Part shown: in pieces, positions 1-11,961 of the stretch
How the letters are laid out: the number at the start of each line of letters is the position of its first letter
Position numbering within the stretch: the first letter of the stretch is position 1
Assembly: GCF_003073045.1 (NCBI RefSeq)
Contig: NC_037600.1
Span: 12,958,515-13,022,514, forward strand
DNA from: Pomacea canaliculata
Lineage: Eukaryota; Mollusca; Gastropoda; Architaenioglossa; Ampullariidae
Direction of reading: 5' to 3'
DNA length: 64,000 nt
Position numbers and translations under genes: made by a program
Notes under the pieces: generated by a model
What the model was told of the DNA's origin: nothing
Seen by the model: only the letters and a program-made list of their open reading frames with translations
The model's database searches: none

Positions 1-3000
1 TTCTGGACTAAAGAGCTAGGAATGTCGAACTTGAAGAGGACATCATGAACAGCAACCAACACCTGCCGCCTACCCTTTCATAAATACCCCTCATCCCTCC
101 CCCACCCACACAGTGCGAAATTTCGTTTAGATGGAAGCATTTTCCCATCTACAATTCGTCTTCTGCAACAGAACCTGACGCTATACATCTGATAGATTAT
201 CCACAATCATGGCACATGGCGGCACAGCTTTCAGGAGGGCGCCGTGGCACCTTTTACAAACCTGACAAAAGGGTTATAAAGTAAGGCTTTAGAAGAATTC
301 GGATTAGGGTAAATGTCGAGGCTTACAGGACCTATACATACATCCCTGCAATCTCTACTGAAGTTGAGGTAATCGTTCTACTTACCTTGCAAGATCGAAG
401 CTATCTGATGAGAGATTGAAATGCGATGAATCTGTAACCTGATAACTTATAATTCCACGAACACACGTTACACACCTGAAAAACAACAACTGGGGGTCTT
501 TCCGGGATGAACGTTGTTTTAATAATTCTGTAGTCACAACGTTTTAGCGTTAAGAGAAGTATTTTGAGACTAGAGTAGGATAAAGTCCTATTATCAGCTC
601 ATTTGACACTATGAGCATTGGACTTGCTATGTATCAATTGTTATTTTGATAACCATGATGCACACCACGTATGAAATTCCCCGACCGCAAGGCTTTTCGA
701 GAAACAGTCCGAGGGTTTCCCCGCAAGCGACAGAAGGACGTGCACGCTGCCCACGTATGGGAATTAAAACTCCGGAAGTACTTTTTGAGAACCAGTCATA
801 CTCCTTGATCATGATCGAATGACAAAACTTAAATTGGTACATGTATATGTTTTATTTTTGAGCTTCGATCTAACACCCAATTACTTATTTTCACATTTAA
901 GGTTATTCTTTTAATTACAATTATATATCGTGCTGGCGTGTGTTATCAACCTATTAAAGTATTATCAAAGCTCGTAAAATGTATATGATTTATTCATTCA
1001 GATAGGTTAATCATGGATGTGTAATACAAGTTGATCGACCGTGGGTAATTGTCTTTCTACATATAGCACCAGCAGTTCGTAGGAATAATTAATATATGAA
1101 TACAAAGTATCGATCGATCTCTTAATCTACATTTACATGTGGGGAATTGTATTACGACTGTTGTAAGATCCAAGATGGTGTGACTGCAATAATAGTCTGA
1201 TAAAAGTATAATTCTTTTTAAGCGTAGAAACTGTGTATATTTTTGCATTTGCTGGGTTTTTTTTTTCAAAAAGTGTTTCAGTAGGTCTTTTATCGAGCTT
1301 ATAAGTCTTAAGTAAGAGTTCTGGTGAAATTACTTAAAATAACAATAAATGGTTTGATTGTCCTCTATAACTAAAGTATAAAAAAGGAGAGAGTGAAAGA
1401 GAGAGAGAGAACTCGAACATTTTATTGCATTCTAACCATCCTCTCTCACGTACGTAGCACTTCTTCAATATTGAGTGTATATATATATAGCCTCTTGCCC
1501 TTGATTCAAAATTTACTAAGTGCAAAATATATACACGTTTTGCAACATAACAAGAAGAAGTATAACGAATCTAAAAATATACTGAGGGTGAGAGAGGAGA
1601 GACAGAGCGTGGACATTGGGGAGAGAGAAGCTGATAGCCACGAGGTGGAGAGGTTCAGGCACTGTGGGCCGAGTGACAAGACAAGGGGGATAACCGTGTA
1701 ACGATCGATATAGAGTGATGTCCCTTCGCTGGAGTGGGGCAGAGCTCGCTGGTAGTTTTATCTTCCCTCATATCTTCCTCGAGTTGGACTTGTGATTTGG
1801 TTTGTTTTTGATGGGCCTGCCATCGTGTTTCTTCCGTCTCGGTGGCTACAGTTCTTTTGTCAACACGATGACTTTAATTATGATCGCTGCGCTTGACCTT
1901 TGTTAATCAATGAACTTTTGCGTGTACTGCGGGGCTTGTTCGTCGTTACAATCAGAGTAGAGCCGTCTGCTGGATTTGCTGTACCTGCCATGGTGAGTGT
2001 ATCATGGCTTGTAGGAATTGTTTGATATTAGGGCTGCTGATGGTGGCTCGTGCTATGTGTGGGCGCTGACGTTTGACGTCACCTACACACCGACATTTTG
2101 TCGTCACCTTATTTTGACGTCACATCTGTCATTTGTGACGCTTCTTGAGCTTGTCAACATGGCAGGATAAAGCGCTATACACGCCAACGTTTATTATCAT
2201 TATTCTTAATAACAGCGAACTTCCATCAGTTGACCCAGCTGTCGGAAATGGGTATCCAGTTCTATAGAGGGTTTGGGGAAAGGTAAAGCAGCCTCACAGT
2301 GAGGTCTCTATATATATCATCCCACTCCACAATATCCACTCCACGTTCCTGGGTATTTTACATCGATCCAACAATTGTATAAGTGTATATCAAGGCAAGG
2401 CAGTCGGCATTGTAAGTAGATGTCACATGTTGTGGAATAATAAGTGCATGTCTTTACTTCACTGTACACAGATGCCGAAAAAGGAAGGAAGAAAGATACA
2501 AAGAGACAGAATGACAATTTTTAACGAAGGTGGTAGAGTAAGCAGGGCATGCCTTTTCCCCGTCTAGCCCTCACCCTTTACAGGGGAAGAATAAGCTAAT
2601 TACTAAGAAAATATCCTACATTCTAGTATATGAATTTTAGTAATTGGAGTCGAAAGCAGTTCTGGGGGTTCATTTGGTTAAAATGGAGATGAAGGCTATT
2701 TAAAGACAGCACGTCCCCTAAGTATTTCAGACGATTTAAAAAGGTCTCTTCTAGAAATGAGAATATTAAGTTTTAGAGAATTTTGTGTGTTATTTGAGGA
2801 AAATAGCAAAGAGAGTCTGGTAGGTATAGTTTACCTGTTAGTATTTTTTAAATAAAGATGAAGATAAAGACGAGGCATTCACCTGTCGTCAGCAACGAAT
2901 TTTCTGCGAAACAAGGCTGGGTATTCACAATTGGGATTGACAACTTTTTTCCAAGTGATTCCTATGCTTCACATACGACGATAAACCGGTTACAAAAGCA

Positions 3001-4470
3001 GGAGAGGTGAAACTGAAAGTTCGGGGGAAAGACGCACGCATACATCATTCTCCGAAAACGCGGATCCACTAACTTGTGGTCGCAGGTGACCTAAACTTGC
3101 CCTCGATTCACCTGTCTCTCTTCCCCCTCCCAAGGAAAATGCAAACCTCAGCGTTGGGAAAAGTCAAAGGCCATCTCCTCGACTGGTGTGACAGGGTGAT
3201 AACAGCGGGCGTTTATCACGATAACGGGAAAAGGGGGTATTCACCCAGATTTCGGGAAATAGTACAATGCACTGAGCTTCACTCAATCACTAGAAAAAAG
3301 TTCACTCTACTAGTAACAAACATTCCTAAATATAAGACAATGCTATTGCAAGATCGTAACAGAATAATATACAGAATGTGTGGCCGTTTATAGTAAAAAG
3401 TTTCCTTTATTATAACTATTTTTTTCTCTTCGTGGGTTAATTTTTTTTATTATTTTTTTTTTTTTTTGGGGAGGGGAGGAAGAAACGTTATAGCATGTAA
3501 AGTGTAAAAACAGTCACGTGGCACATAACCTATAAAACTTTGTAAAAGATTATGCCCACTGCGACAAAATAAGGTATTTAATAATAATAAGAAGAAGAAG
3601 AACAGAAGGCTCAGTGATCTTCACAAAAAAGTTAAAGAAGCAAAGAAAGACAGAAAAAAATTTCGTGTAACACACAAACGGACACAGACCAAAACACGTT
3701 AGCAGACAAACGGACTGAGACACATCAACGGACCAAAAAATAAATAAATAAAAAATAAATAAAAATTGCACACAAAGCATCCGGTACAGCTCAGCATAAA
3801 AAGTGTGTGTGTGGCGGGGTAGGACAGTCCCACAGTGCGAGCGGATGGTGTGTTATGGATGAAGAAGCTAATGTCTGGTGACGTTGATGAGTTCTGGAGC
3901 CCGGTAACTGTTCTCCGCCATCCGCCCTTTTTGTCTGGTTGTAGTATAAAGCATCACATCAAAGGACAGGTAGGCACCTGAATGGCAGGTAATAGCTTAA
4001 CCGTGACTTCTCTATGAAACGAATATCTATGTTTAAACAATGCGTTGCTAAGTCCTTAATTACCCCTCGGCTAGGACGCGCGTCCATGAGGAAGGGTCTC
4101 AAGTGAATTCCATTTACCTGACGTACAACACATAAACATTCTACACGGGTGGGGAGGGGGTGTATAAGGAGTGGCGGGGAGGGAGAGACTGATGTACTCC
4201 GAACCGGTGTCAACAGGTGCGTGCAGCGTATCACGGCGAAGCAACGTGTGGCACATGCAGACATACCTGAGAAGAAATCTGATCTATGGTTATAAAGGTA
4301 GGTGTGTGTGTGGAGGTTAGGGGAAGGGACAAAGGCAGTGAGGTGAGGTCATAAGGACAGGTTTTTTTTGTTTGTTTGTTTTTGAGAACGGTGCCCAACT
4401 ACCTCATCTTGCTGCCTTGCCTTCTCGAGCTCTCGACGGAGTGAGTCAGATACAGACTCCAACTCAGAGG
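1..4470. other. Intergenic region, no gene seen
   Basis: I find no coding exon that I can support. The open frames here are short (at most about 105 codons), biased by GA/CT and A/T simple sequence, and resemble no family I know. Simple sequence includes a GA-rich tract near 1387-1410, a T-rich tract at 3440-3470 and an A/T-rich stretch near 3730-3770. Confidence 0.6.
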
Positions 4471-4484
4471 GGAAAAAGTCGCGT

Positions 4485-4567
4485 CTCAAGAGTATCGAAC
4501 CGGCTATATACGGTGTTTGCCTTCTGGTCTAGATGGTGTTGCTCTAGCCACTGAGCTGTCTTCTGCT
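4485..4567 (-). mobile_element. tRNA-derived SINE head, degenerate
   Basis: Read on the - strand, this stretch has a tRNA-like layout. An A-box-like element (AGCTCAGTGGCTAGAGC, about 4543-4559) is followed about 40 bases later by a B-box-like GGTTCGATACTC (4490-4501). The arms do not form a clean cloverleaf and the acceptor ends do not pair well, so it is a SINE head and not a working tRNA gene. No SINE tail is obvious next to it. Confidence 0.45.
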
Positions 4568-5894
4568 GAACATCCTGTTTTCGCTGTATTAGTAACAAAC
4601 AGTTAACGGTTGAGTAGCCGTTAAATAAATAAATGGACAAAGAATATAAAGACGAGAGAGAGAGAGAAAAAAGACAGAGATAAAATAAAGGGGAAAAAAG
4701 AAGCAGATGATGATGATGACGATGATGATCTTCGGTAACCAGCATTTCCATCTTAAAAGACTTCCCAAGGTTCACAGTCTTTGAAAGACACCGTTTAGTC
4801 GTTCAATTTTTCTTACGTGTGGCCTCTCCCAATTTTTTGTAAATGTTAGACTAATTTTGCAATCAATCACGCCTATATCCGCTTAAAGGTGCAGCACGAG
4901 TATTCAGTCACCTCTTGTCCTGATCGGAGATTAATTTCCCATGTTTCTTGGTCGACATTTGTCACCACGAAACAGATTACTAGAAGATTTGTATAACCCG
5001 AGCTTTTGACTTAATCCGTGCCAGTCTGTGCTTGTCCTCTAATATAGCTCCAGTAATTACAGTCATCACCTTTCAACTTTATGCTTGAGAAAGAGGGGAA
5101 TGAGCGGTAGTACATACTGACGCGCGCGCGCACACATACACAAAGATACAGACAGAGATATGAATAACAACAACAATTCCCAAAGGAGAAGATTTCGAAA
5201 GTAATCCGAGATGTGATATGCAAATTCAGATTTAAATATGAGAAACTTTATGAATTTTTTGACATGTTAGAGCTTGTCTATGAACACCTGCAAACGTCTT
5301 TGTTCCGTTCTCATTGGGCAGTCCATTAATCTCGCGCCTTCATGAACCTACAACAATAAAACTTACACACGTGCGACGAACACACACTAGATTAATAGGT
5401 GGTCAGAGAAACAATTTGACAAAAAAACAAAACAAAAACAAAACAAAACCAAAAAACACAAAAACCCCATACATACATATCATACAAATAATACACATTT
5501 GTGTGTGGGTATTTTTAATAATATTTATATAGCTGGTTTAGCAAAGTTATTTTATCGTTTTATTGTAAATGTGTTAGCACAGATAGTGTTTTCCTAGATA
5601 ACTAGGTTATTTTCTTGTTTGACATAAATGCGCTTACATGGCTTCTATTTTTCGCAAATTAGCAATTTTTTTGGTAGGAGTAGGATGCGTTATTTTTAGC
5701 CAGTAGGCAATACATCTTGTACATGGCATGTGGGTCAGACAGCAGCGCCCACCACAAATGGAAATACCTGGTATACCTCAGTGACACCCTATTAAGAGTG
5801 TCTTTGCAAATAGATGACCTTGTCCTAAGTCTATGTTAGTACTTAGTCCCGAGCTTTTAAAAAAAAAATCGTAAACAGAATTAGGGGTGGGGCA

Positions 5895-6020
5895 CGTGTA
5901 TAATCAAGGTTACGTCTCGGCTAAGGAACCAGCCCAGAAAACAGATGTCACGTGCCCGAGATGAGATTTGAACCAAGGACAGCCATTCTTGCCTGTATTT
6001 GTGCTAAAGCGATTAAAGAG
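5895..6020 (-). mobile_element. SINE fragment (same family as 16387 and 17701)
   Basis: The - strand reads GTCCTTGGTTCAAATCTCATCTCGGGCACG. The same B-box plus ATCTCGTCTCGGGCACG junction recurs at about 17765-17825 (- strand) and, more diverged, at 16470 (+ strand). This copy is truncated and keeps only the end of the tRNA-like head and a short piece of body. It lies about 360 bp upstream of the TATA box of gene A. Confidence 0.5.
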
Positions 6021-6380
6021 ATATTTTTTTTTTACAAAATACTATTTCTCAAAATTCTGAGTGAATAACACCATTTCGTTTAGGAGACGTGGACATGCAG
6101 AGAAAGGAGTCGCCGATCCCAACCATTAGAACTGTACTTGAATACATTAATGTTGCTGATGGTACAGCCAGGGGACAGCTGGGACAATTTGCTGGTTAAG
6201 CGCATCTTTGATGTGATCTGTTCATTCCTGTAGCGGAAAGGCATCTATCATCCTGCTCCTTCATCAGTCTTGCCATGTTTCCGGTCTTCAGATTTATTTG
6301 GCAAGACAAAGACATTTATTTATATGCTTAAGACAGGAGAGGGTCAAGGGATACGAGGGAGGAGTCAGAGGTCATGATGG

Positions 6381-6388
6381 TATAAATA
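6381..6388 (+). promoter_or_regulatory. TATA box of cysteine-rich peptide gene A
   Basis: TATAAATA lies 81 bp before the start codon. The identical octamer sits at a matching place before copy B (10368), the exon 1 relic (14047) and copy C (14874). This shared position in independently diverged duplicates supports it as the core promoter. Confidence 0.7.
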
Positions 6389-6461
6389 CTGGAAGCTGCA
6401 GTGTTCCACGTCTACACAGGCGGAGTGGTACTGCGAAAAAGGTCACGCACTCAATATCAAA

Positions 6462-6519
6462 ATGAAGGGCTGGATGGCAGTTATCCTTCTGGGGTTTGTG
6501 GTCCTTGCTGAAAGCTCAG
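6462..6519 (+). CDS. Copy A exon 1 (signal peptide)
   Basis: Starts at the first ATG after the TATA box and encodes a hydrophobic leader. It ends inside a codon after TCAG, with donor GTTTGT. The donor is weaker than the GTAAGT of copy C at the same place. Confidence 0.7.
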
Positions 6520-8265
6520 GTTTGTGGTAATAAAATAATCATTTTTATTCAACATTATTTTACTTATATGTTCAGTCCTGATATACTGAAAAGTCTCTTT
6601 GACTTTGGTCTTATCATTGGATGCTGACCGACTTGCAGCTATTTTGAACTTTTTTAAAAACTCATTAATTAGAGATTTTAGTACTACAAGGAACTACAGC
6701 CCAAAAGCGAAATAACAACTATATATGTATAGAGTTCAATGCCTTGACATTTATTTGTAACGACGTTTCAGGAAAAGGTTAATATGCACGCGCCTGTGTG
6801 TGCGTGTGTGCGGCCTCTTATGGATTTGCATATATCTGATCCTATATGTACTGACAGCTCTGTGTGTGTGTGTGTGCACGTACACACATTCATATATAAA
6901 ACCCATTTTTCAAATATAATTTTATATATTTTTATATCTGTCCCATGCAGACTCAGCACAGCGGGCCTTTCCCACCTTTTGCCCGTGCCTGGTGAACCCA
7001 TGCCGGGTTTCATCTTGCCCTAGATTCCCCCGCGCGAGATGCAGGTAAGATCGGCTAATGGTGTCTTTTCCGTGCAGGAATCCTCCCCACACTCCTCCCT
7101 TCCCCATTTTGTCGGTGGGTAACAAGACCCTCTACAAGTCCCTTTCTCGCTCATCAATCAGCTCTCGAGTTTTCTGGAAAGTCACAAAAACATTTTGCAC
7201 ATAAAATAATTGTGTAATTAATTAGTTGCTAAACACTCCATTCTCCCGAAGTGACAATAATCATAAAGCGAGGGCAAGTCGTTACCCCAAGGAAACATGG
7301 AGGAATCAAGCTAAGCGTCTAGCTTCCTTAGTGATAAAGCGCTGTCCAGATGCCGCTTGACCTCTGGGGTCATAGGTGATGCCAGGTATGCTCTAGGGCA
7401 AAATTAAGGGGTCTTCAATGTTCTTTCTTTTTTTTAGTTGATAATGGCTCTAGTCACAGTTTGTCCATGTCATTTTACACTCTTATCTCTATCCTTACAT
7501 AGCATAAACAGCAAAATAATTAGCGTTGTATTATACTGAAAATGAACTCACCTAGAGCTGTGTTGTTGTTGTCGTCAGAATTCATCCTTTAAGACCAACT
7601 TGCCATGTTCCTTACTATTCCCTATTAACTGCATGTTTCCTCCTTCCTTGTACGGTCGAGAGGATAAAAGAGAATAAATATTAGACACCAAGGAAAGTTT
7701 AAGTAACTAAACTACGGAAGGCTTTTAAAAAAAGATGATTTGATTTTGATCGGTGGTTGATAGTCAAGATTTTCCCCTATGCCTAATCGACATTGACCTT
7801 TACCCTAATACACCTCTTATCATTTCTTATTTCCTTTCTTGGCCTGGCTTGGCGGCTTGGGTCGTCTCTTGGCAACTCTCGTTTCGCTAGAGTAAGTCAC
7901 CAACTCCCACCCGCAAATGATTTTGCTATCCTCGCACCAATACCTTTGTCGCCGAGCGTAGTAAAGTTGAAAAAAATCAACCGTCAAATGAGGGAATCAT
8001 TGCACAACGCCTAAATTAATGAACACAAATCAAACAGTAAATTAAGCAAACGGGGCAGGCAGAAGTTTTCTCAAACAACAACAGCAACAACAACAACAAA
8101 CAACAACAAAACAAACAAAAAAAGTGATGTCTTAAATATTTCTCCATTGATGGATGTTTTGTTTTTTGTCTTTATTTCAGTCCATCCTACAGCTGCTTCC
8201 CTCGACCCTGCAGAGCCAGATGGTTTGTCGGGGTTCGCGAGGTGACCCACCTCTGCTACTCCTGA
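6462..8265 (+). CDS. Secreted eight-cysteine peptide, copy A (three exons, intact)
   Basis: Predicted coding exons are 6462-6519, 6951-7044 and 8181-8265 (58+94+85 nt), giving 78 residues. Exon 1 encodes a signal peptide (MKGWMAVILLGFVVLAESS) and ends in phase 1 at donor GTTTGT. Exon 2 carries the CPC-LVNPC core and ends in phase 2 at GTAAGA. Exon 3 adds the last three cysteines and stops at 8263-8265. Cysteine spacing in the mature part is C-x1-C-x4-C-x4-C-x7-C-x5-C-x4-C-x14-C, identical to copy C despite many substitutions, which argues for coding constraint. The mature peptide is strongly basic, with four likely disulfides. AATAAA at 8345-8350 is a good poly(A) signal. I do not know its function. 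The NPC...CP..P.A.C layout recalls cysteine modules in other invertebrate extracellular proteins, but that is recollection. Secreted defence, egg-coat or mucus roles are all possible. Confidence 0.75.
6951..7044 (+). CDS. Copy A exon 2 (CPC-NPC core)
   Basis: Bounded by acceptor TCCCATGCAG and donor GTAAGA. It is 94 nt, the same length as exon 2 of copy C. It encodes five of the eight cysteines. Confidence 0.75.
8181..8265 (+). CDS. Copy A exon 3 (last three cysteines and stop)
   Basis: Preceded by a pyrimidine-rich acceptor ending TTTATTTCAG. It encodes YSC-x4-C and EVTHLC, matching YEC-x4-C and EVTNLC of copy C, then stops two residues after the last cysteine. Confidence 0.7.
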
Positions 8266-8344
8266 AAGACGACGACGTTAACTACAGACACCACGAGGAC
8301 ATGTGGCTCTAATGTCTCCTGTATGGGTCGTTAGAGGGAGTACA

Positions 8345-8350
8345 AATAAA
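8345..8350 (+). terminator. Poly(A) signal of copy A
   Basis: AATAAA lies 80 bp after the stop codon of copy A and just before the next exon-2-like relic. No polyadenylation site itself can be seen from sequence. Confidence 0.5.
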
Positions 8351-8404
8351 TTGGTTGACTAAGCAATTTCGTTCAGTTTCTCCTTTTTTTTCTCCTGCAA
8401 ACAA

Positions 8405-9742
8405 TGAGTGCACATCAGCCCTTCACTCGTGCATGTCACTGTTTGGTGAACCCATGTCAGTCTGCGACTTGCCCAAGGCAATATGCAGGTCACCATCCCC
8501 TCACCCACAACACCACCTCCCATTTCCTCCCATTCTTGGCTTGGTGGCAGGTCACATGACAAGACAGAGTTCATTTGTAAACTTTGGACTTTTTGTGAGT
8601 CACAGACATGAGAGAAGAGATAAAGATCGTCATGTCACTCGGCGCCTCCTTGCACATGCCACTAGCTGAGCTGAATACGAGAACTCCATCCCGCTATGAA
8701 TAGTTTAGACTGTAAACAAACTAACACACACACATATACACGCTCTCATTCTCGTCCAGACAATAATCATTCTGTAAAAAAGGAGTAAGCGATATAAAAT
8801 AGATATTTTCCACGACTATCTAAATTTGCAGACCGCTACATGGCATCGTTAGTTAAGTAACAGTAAAATAATTAAAACTTTCTTAAAATGAATCAGGAGG
8901 AGCATCTGTCACAGAGTATGCCATTATAAAGGTAAAGGTAACGTGTCTACTCAGTCCGCGCAGGCACACAAGCGAACGCACACACACACACACTCGCGCA
9001 TGCGTGCAGAGTTCTTACATCGAACGTAAATTCAACTGAAACGAGGGAGTAGGACCACTTTACATGAGCTGGGATGCAGAGGGCAAAGGTCTACACCTCG
9101 TGCTTCCATATTCTGTGACTGCACTGTATCAAGGATGTGCAACGTGTGCTACCACACTCCCTTTAAAGAAATATCTTAATCTCATTTCAAAATATTAATA
9201 AAAACAGCAGCTAAATATAATGATCAGGTTTGTTACAAGAAATTTTAAATTTTAAAATAAGGAATAAAAATAGTGGCAATACATGTTAGCCAGAGAATTT
9301 AAAAAGACAGCAACACCACGATAGCAAAACAAGAAACGAGTTGACGAACTTCGACAATAAAGTGCAAACCCGGGACAAGGGGCGACATATTAAAAAAAAG
9401 GAACAGGGTACAACTACGGATATATTCAGCTTTCAAAAACTATGAAAATGTTTACTTGTTAGATCTGCCATTTAAAACGACATCAGACAGACCGATACTG
9501 AATACTGACTGTAGGTAATATCTGTTCTCGCATGAACAACAAATGTCCGTACTATGTTTTAATTTATTTGTAGACTCCTGCCCTGATTATTTCTCTGAAT
9601 TTCTCTTGTCCCTACTATGTTTTAATTTCTTTGAAGGCTTCTGCCCTGATTATTTCTCTGAATTTTCTTCGCTGACGTCCCAGCTAGACAACTCCAGGTT
9701 TTTATGACTGGGATGTTGAAGTGAAAAACCTGTACTCCGTCC
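8405..9742 (+). pseudogene. Decayed copy A' (exon 2 and exon 3 relics, no exon 1)
   Basis: The exon-2-like part (8405-8488, 84 nt against 94) still encodes a CHC-LVNPC core, but the acceptor dinucleotide just before it is AA instead of AG, and its donor is GTCACC instead of GTGAGT or GTAAGA. The exon-3-like part (about 9691-9742) resembles the end of exon 3 of copy C around EVTNLC. It carries a one-base insertion in a T run and a cysteine-to-tyrosine change, and its 5' half is gone. No leader exon lies between copy A and this relic. The intron between its two parts (9010-9170) matches 11070-11220 in intron 2 of copy B, which confirms a duplicated gene unit. The 3' flank to about 9845 also matches the flanks of B and C. 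Confidence 0.65.
9545..9668 (+). repeat. 63-bp tandem duplication
   Basis: The segment beginning GTCCGTACTATG at 9545 repeats at 9608 with few changes. It sits immediately before the exon-3 relic of copy A', where the normal acceptor should be. The duplication may have replaced the 5' part of that exon. Confidence 0.7.
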
Positions 9743-10367
9743 TTTCTTGACCACAGACGTGAGGGTTCCTCCCTTAAGAAAGTGAATTCCAAAGATTAAC
9801 TAATAAATTGATGTTGTTTGTTTCTTTTCTTTTACTTTGTGCGTAATACTCTCCCCCTTCAAGCCTCTTTTGCAGATAATACTACAGAAGAAGATGACAT
9901 GATTATATTAGAATAAATGTAAATTTTCGTCCTTGCAAAAATGGAGATTTTTCTACATGAAAAAAAAAATTTCCCATAAAACAATCATCTTGTCCAGGTC
10001 TTGCGTTTCTTACAATTTGAGATTTACGATTCACATTTCAATTAGATACGCAGCTCATGAAAAGCGAAAAAAAACCTTCTCTCACTTTGACAGGCTCGAT
10101 TTTTGCTTATCGACATCAACATCTCTCTCTACGTTGACAGCAACATTGTCTCTGACGACGTCAACGGAACATCGAAGATCCAACGTGGACCAATGACACA
10201 TCTTCTGACCAAGCCTAAAGAAAAACGAAAGTCAGGTCTTCGAAGTTAAAGTGTCCCCCAAGGGCCTCCTTAATATTTCTGTCTCGATTTTAGCTAGTAA
10301 TTAAAGGCAAATTGGCTAACCAGGTTATGGGAAAGGTGACAAGAGGGATAGGTAGAAGAGAGTGAGG

Positions 10368-10375
10368 TATAAATA
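10368..10375 (+). promoter_or_regulatory. TATA box of copy B
   Basis: TATAAATA, 97 bp before the start codon of copy B, in a block (about 9980-10560) duplicated at 13660-14230. Confidence 0.65.
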
Positions 10376-10464
10376 CAATCGGACACGATGTGGAGGCTTT
10401 GCGCCTGTGTCAGTAAAAGAGGCAATTGTTACTCTCCTGGATAAAAGTCTCACAATTTGGCAAA

Positions 10465-11961
10465 ATGAAGAGCTGCCGGATGACGATTATCCTTTTCGGG
10501 CTAGTAGTCGCTGCTGTCAGCTCGGGCAAGTGCTCTTAAATGTTTACTTTTTAATGATTGTGTATGTGGTGTGAGTATGAGAAAGAGAGATAGAATGTGT
10601 ATGTGGGGATAAAAGAACATGCATCTGTGAACTTCCGACAGTCCGACAGTGTGTGTGTGTGTGCATTACAGCATGTGTATGAATGAGAAAGTGTAAAAAG
10701 AAACACGAGAGAAGAGAAAAGCTGATGATGCACTTAATGTTTTCTCTTTTTCTTTCTATTTCCAAGCAGTGAGTGGAGAGGATTATTGTCCATGTATTGT
10801 GAACCCATGTGATGTATCGTTTGCCCTAACTTTCCCTACGCAGTATGCAGGTGAGTTCCCGTCACCACCACCTTTCGCAGCAACATCTCCCATTTCCTCA
10901 CACTCTTTGCATGGTGGCAGGTCACGTGACAAGTTTCTCGACCCAGTATTTAACGACCCTAGTGTATTTTTTAAAATATTGATTACTTACCCATTGATAT
11001 GAACCAAAGGTGGTGTCAATAAATGATCAAAGGTCACAAGGTCGCATTAGGGCAAGCTGACCACACACCCACACAGAGAGTCCTTATATCGAATTTAAAT
11101 TCAAATGAAACGAAGGAATAGGAGTACTCACTATAAGCTGGCATAGGACATACACCTCGTATTTCCAGACTTTGTGACTGGACATCATCAGGAATGTGCA
11201 ACGTGTACTAACACCGACACTTGTAAGAAGCCTTGATTTAAAAAGGCAGTAACACTACATTAAGGAAACATCTTGAAAGTGGGGCGAGATGGTGCAAACA
11301 CGCTCCAGCAGGTGGCGACAGGGAGACATTTCTGAGAACACTATGCTATGTCACGTGATTAGTGATGACCTATATGAGGTGCAGCAATGCGCGCCTGTTA
11401 CATTATTTACAATGTAGCCAGTTAACATTCTTTGTTCCTTGCTACATTTCAAAAAGCCATTTTACTTAACCACGAACCATATTGTTCACCACGAGAACAG
11501 AAAGTAACGAAAATGATCGAGTGCATGGAACTCCATCACCAAAGCAGGAAGTGTGTGAGAGAGGGATGCAACGCTTTTATATTATACTATCAGTAAAAAT
11601 GTTTCTATTCTGCTCTCACCACTCAATAAAAATTTAGATGACGATCGTTAAGATCATGACAACAATAAATAAATATCTGCCTTGTGCACTGGACTGGTTA
11701 CACAGTCAACAACATATTTAAAGAATACGAACAGGACAGAACGAATACAGCTAGTGACATAAACATACAATTAAACTACTGACCTGTACTGAGATGATGT
11801 AGACTTATATGTTTAAGTACCATTGACGGCTATATTTAGCTTTGGACATTTTTTTTTCCAGAGCGTTCTACGAATGCGAACCTATACCTTGCCTGGCCAG
11901 GTATTTTGTGAGGAATTATTATTATGGCTGGATTGAGGTGACACACCTGTGCTTTGCCTGA
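10465..11961 (+). pseudogene. Cysteine-rich peptide copy B, one-base frameshift in exon 2
   Basis: Exons are 10465-10525, 10770-10850 and 11862-11961. Exon 1 encodes a signal peptide (MKSCRMTIILFGLVVAAVSS) and is followed by a GC donor (GCAAGT), a tolerated minor splice type. Exon 2 begins with the family core (CPC-IVNPC). Compared with copy C it lacks one base near 10818-10821, just before the fourth cysteine, so the rest of exon 2 is out of frame and its end phase no longer fits exon 3. Exon 3 itself is open in the family frame, keeps its three cysteines (spacing x4, then x19 against x14 in A and C) and ends at TGA 11959-11961. The best reading is a recent pseudogene or a single-base assembly error, because everything else is intact. 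AATAAA at 12244-12249 could end its transcript. Confidence 0.65.

Noticed and set aside
3076..3393. Frame starting VVAGDLNLPS, like the endonuclease motif of LINE elements
   Set aside because: Only about eight residues resemble the motif; what follows does not look like an endonuclease and no reverse transcriptase lies nearby.
4485..4567. tRNA gene
   Set aside because: A and B boxes are present but the acceptor, D and T stems do not pair well, so it was kept as a SINE head only.
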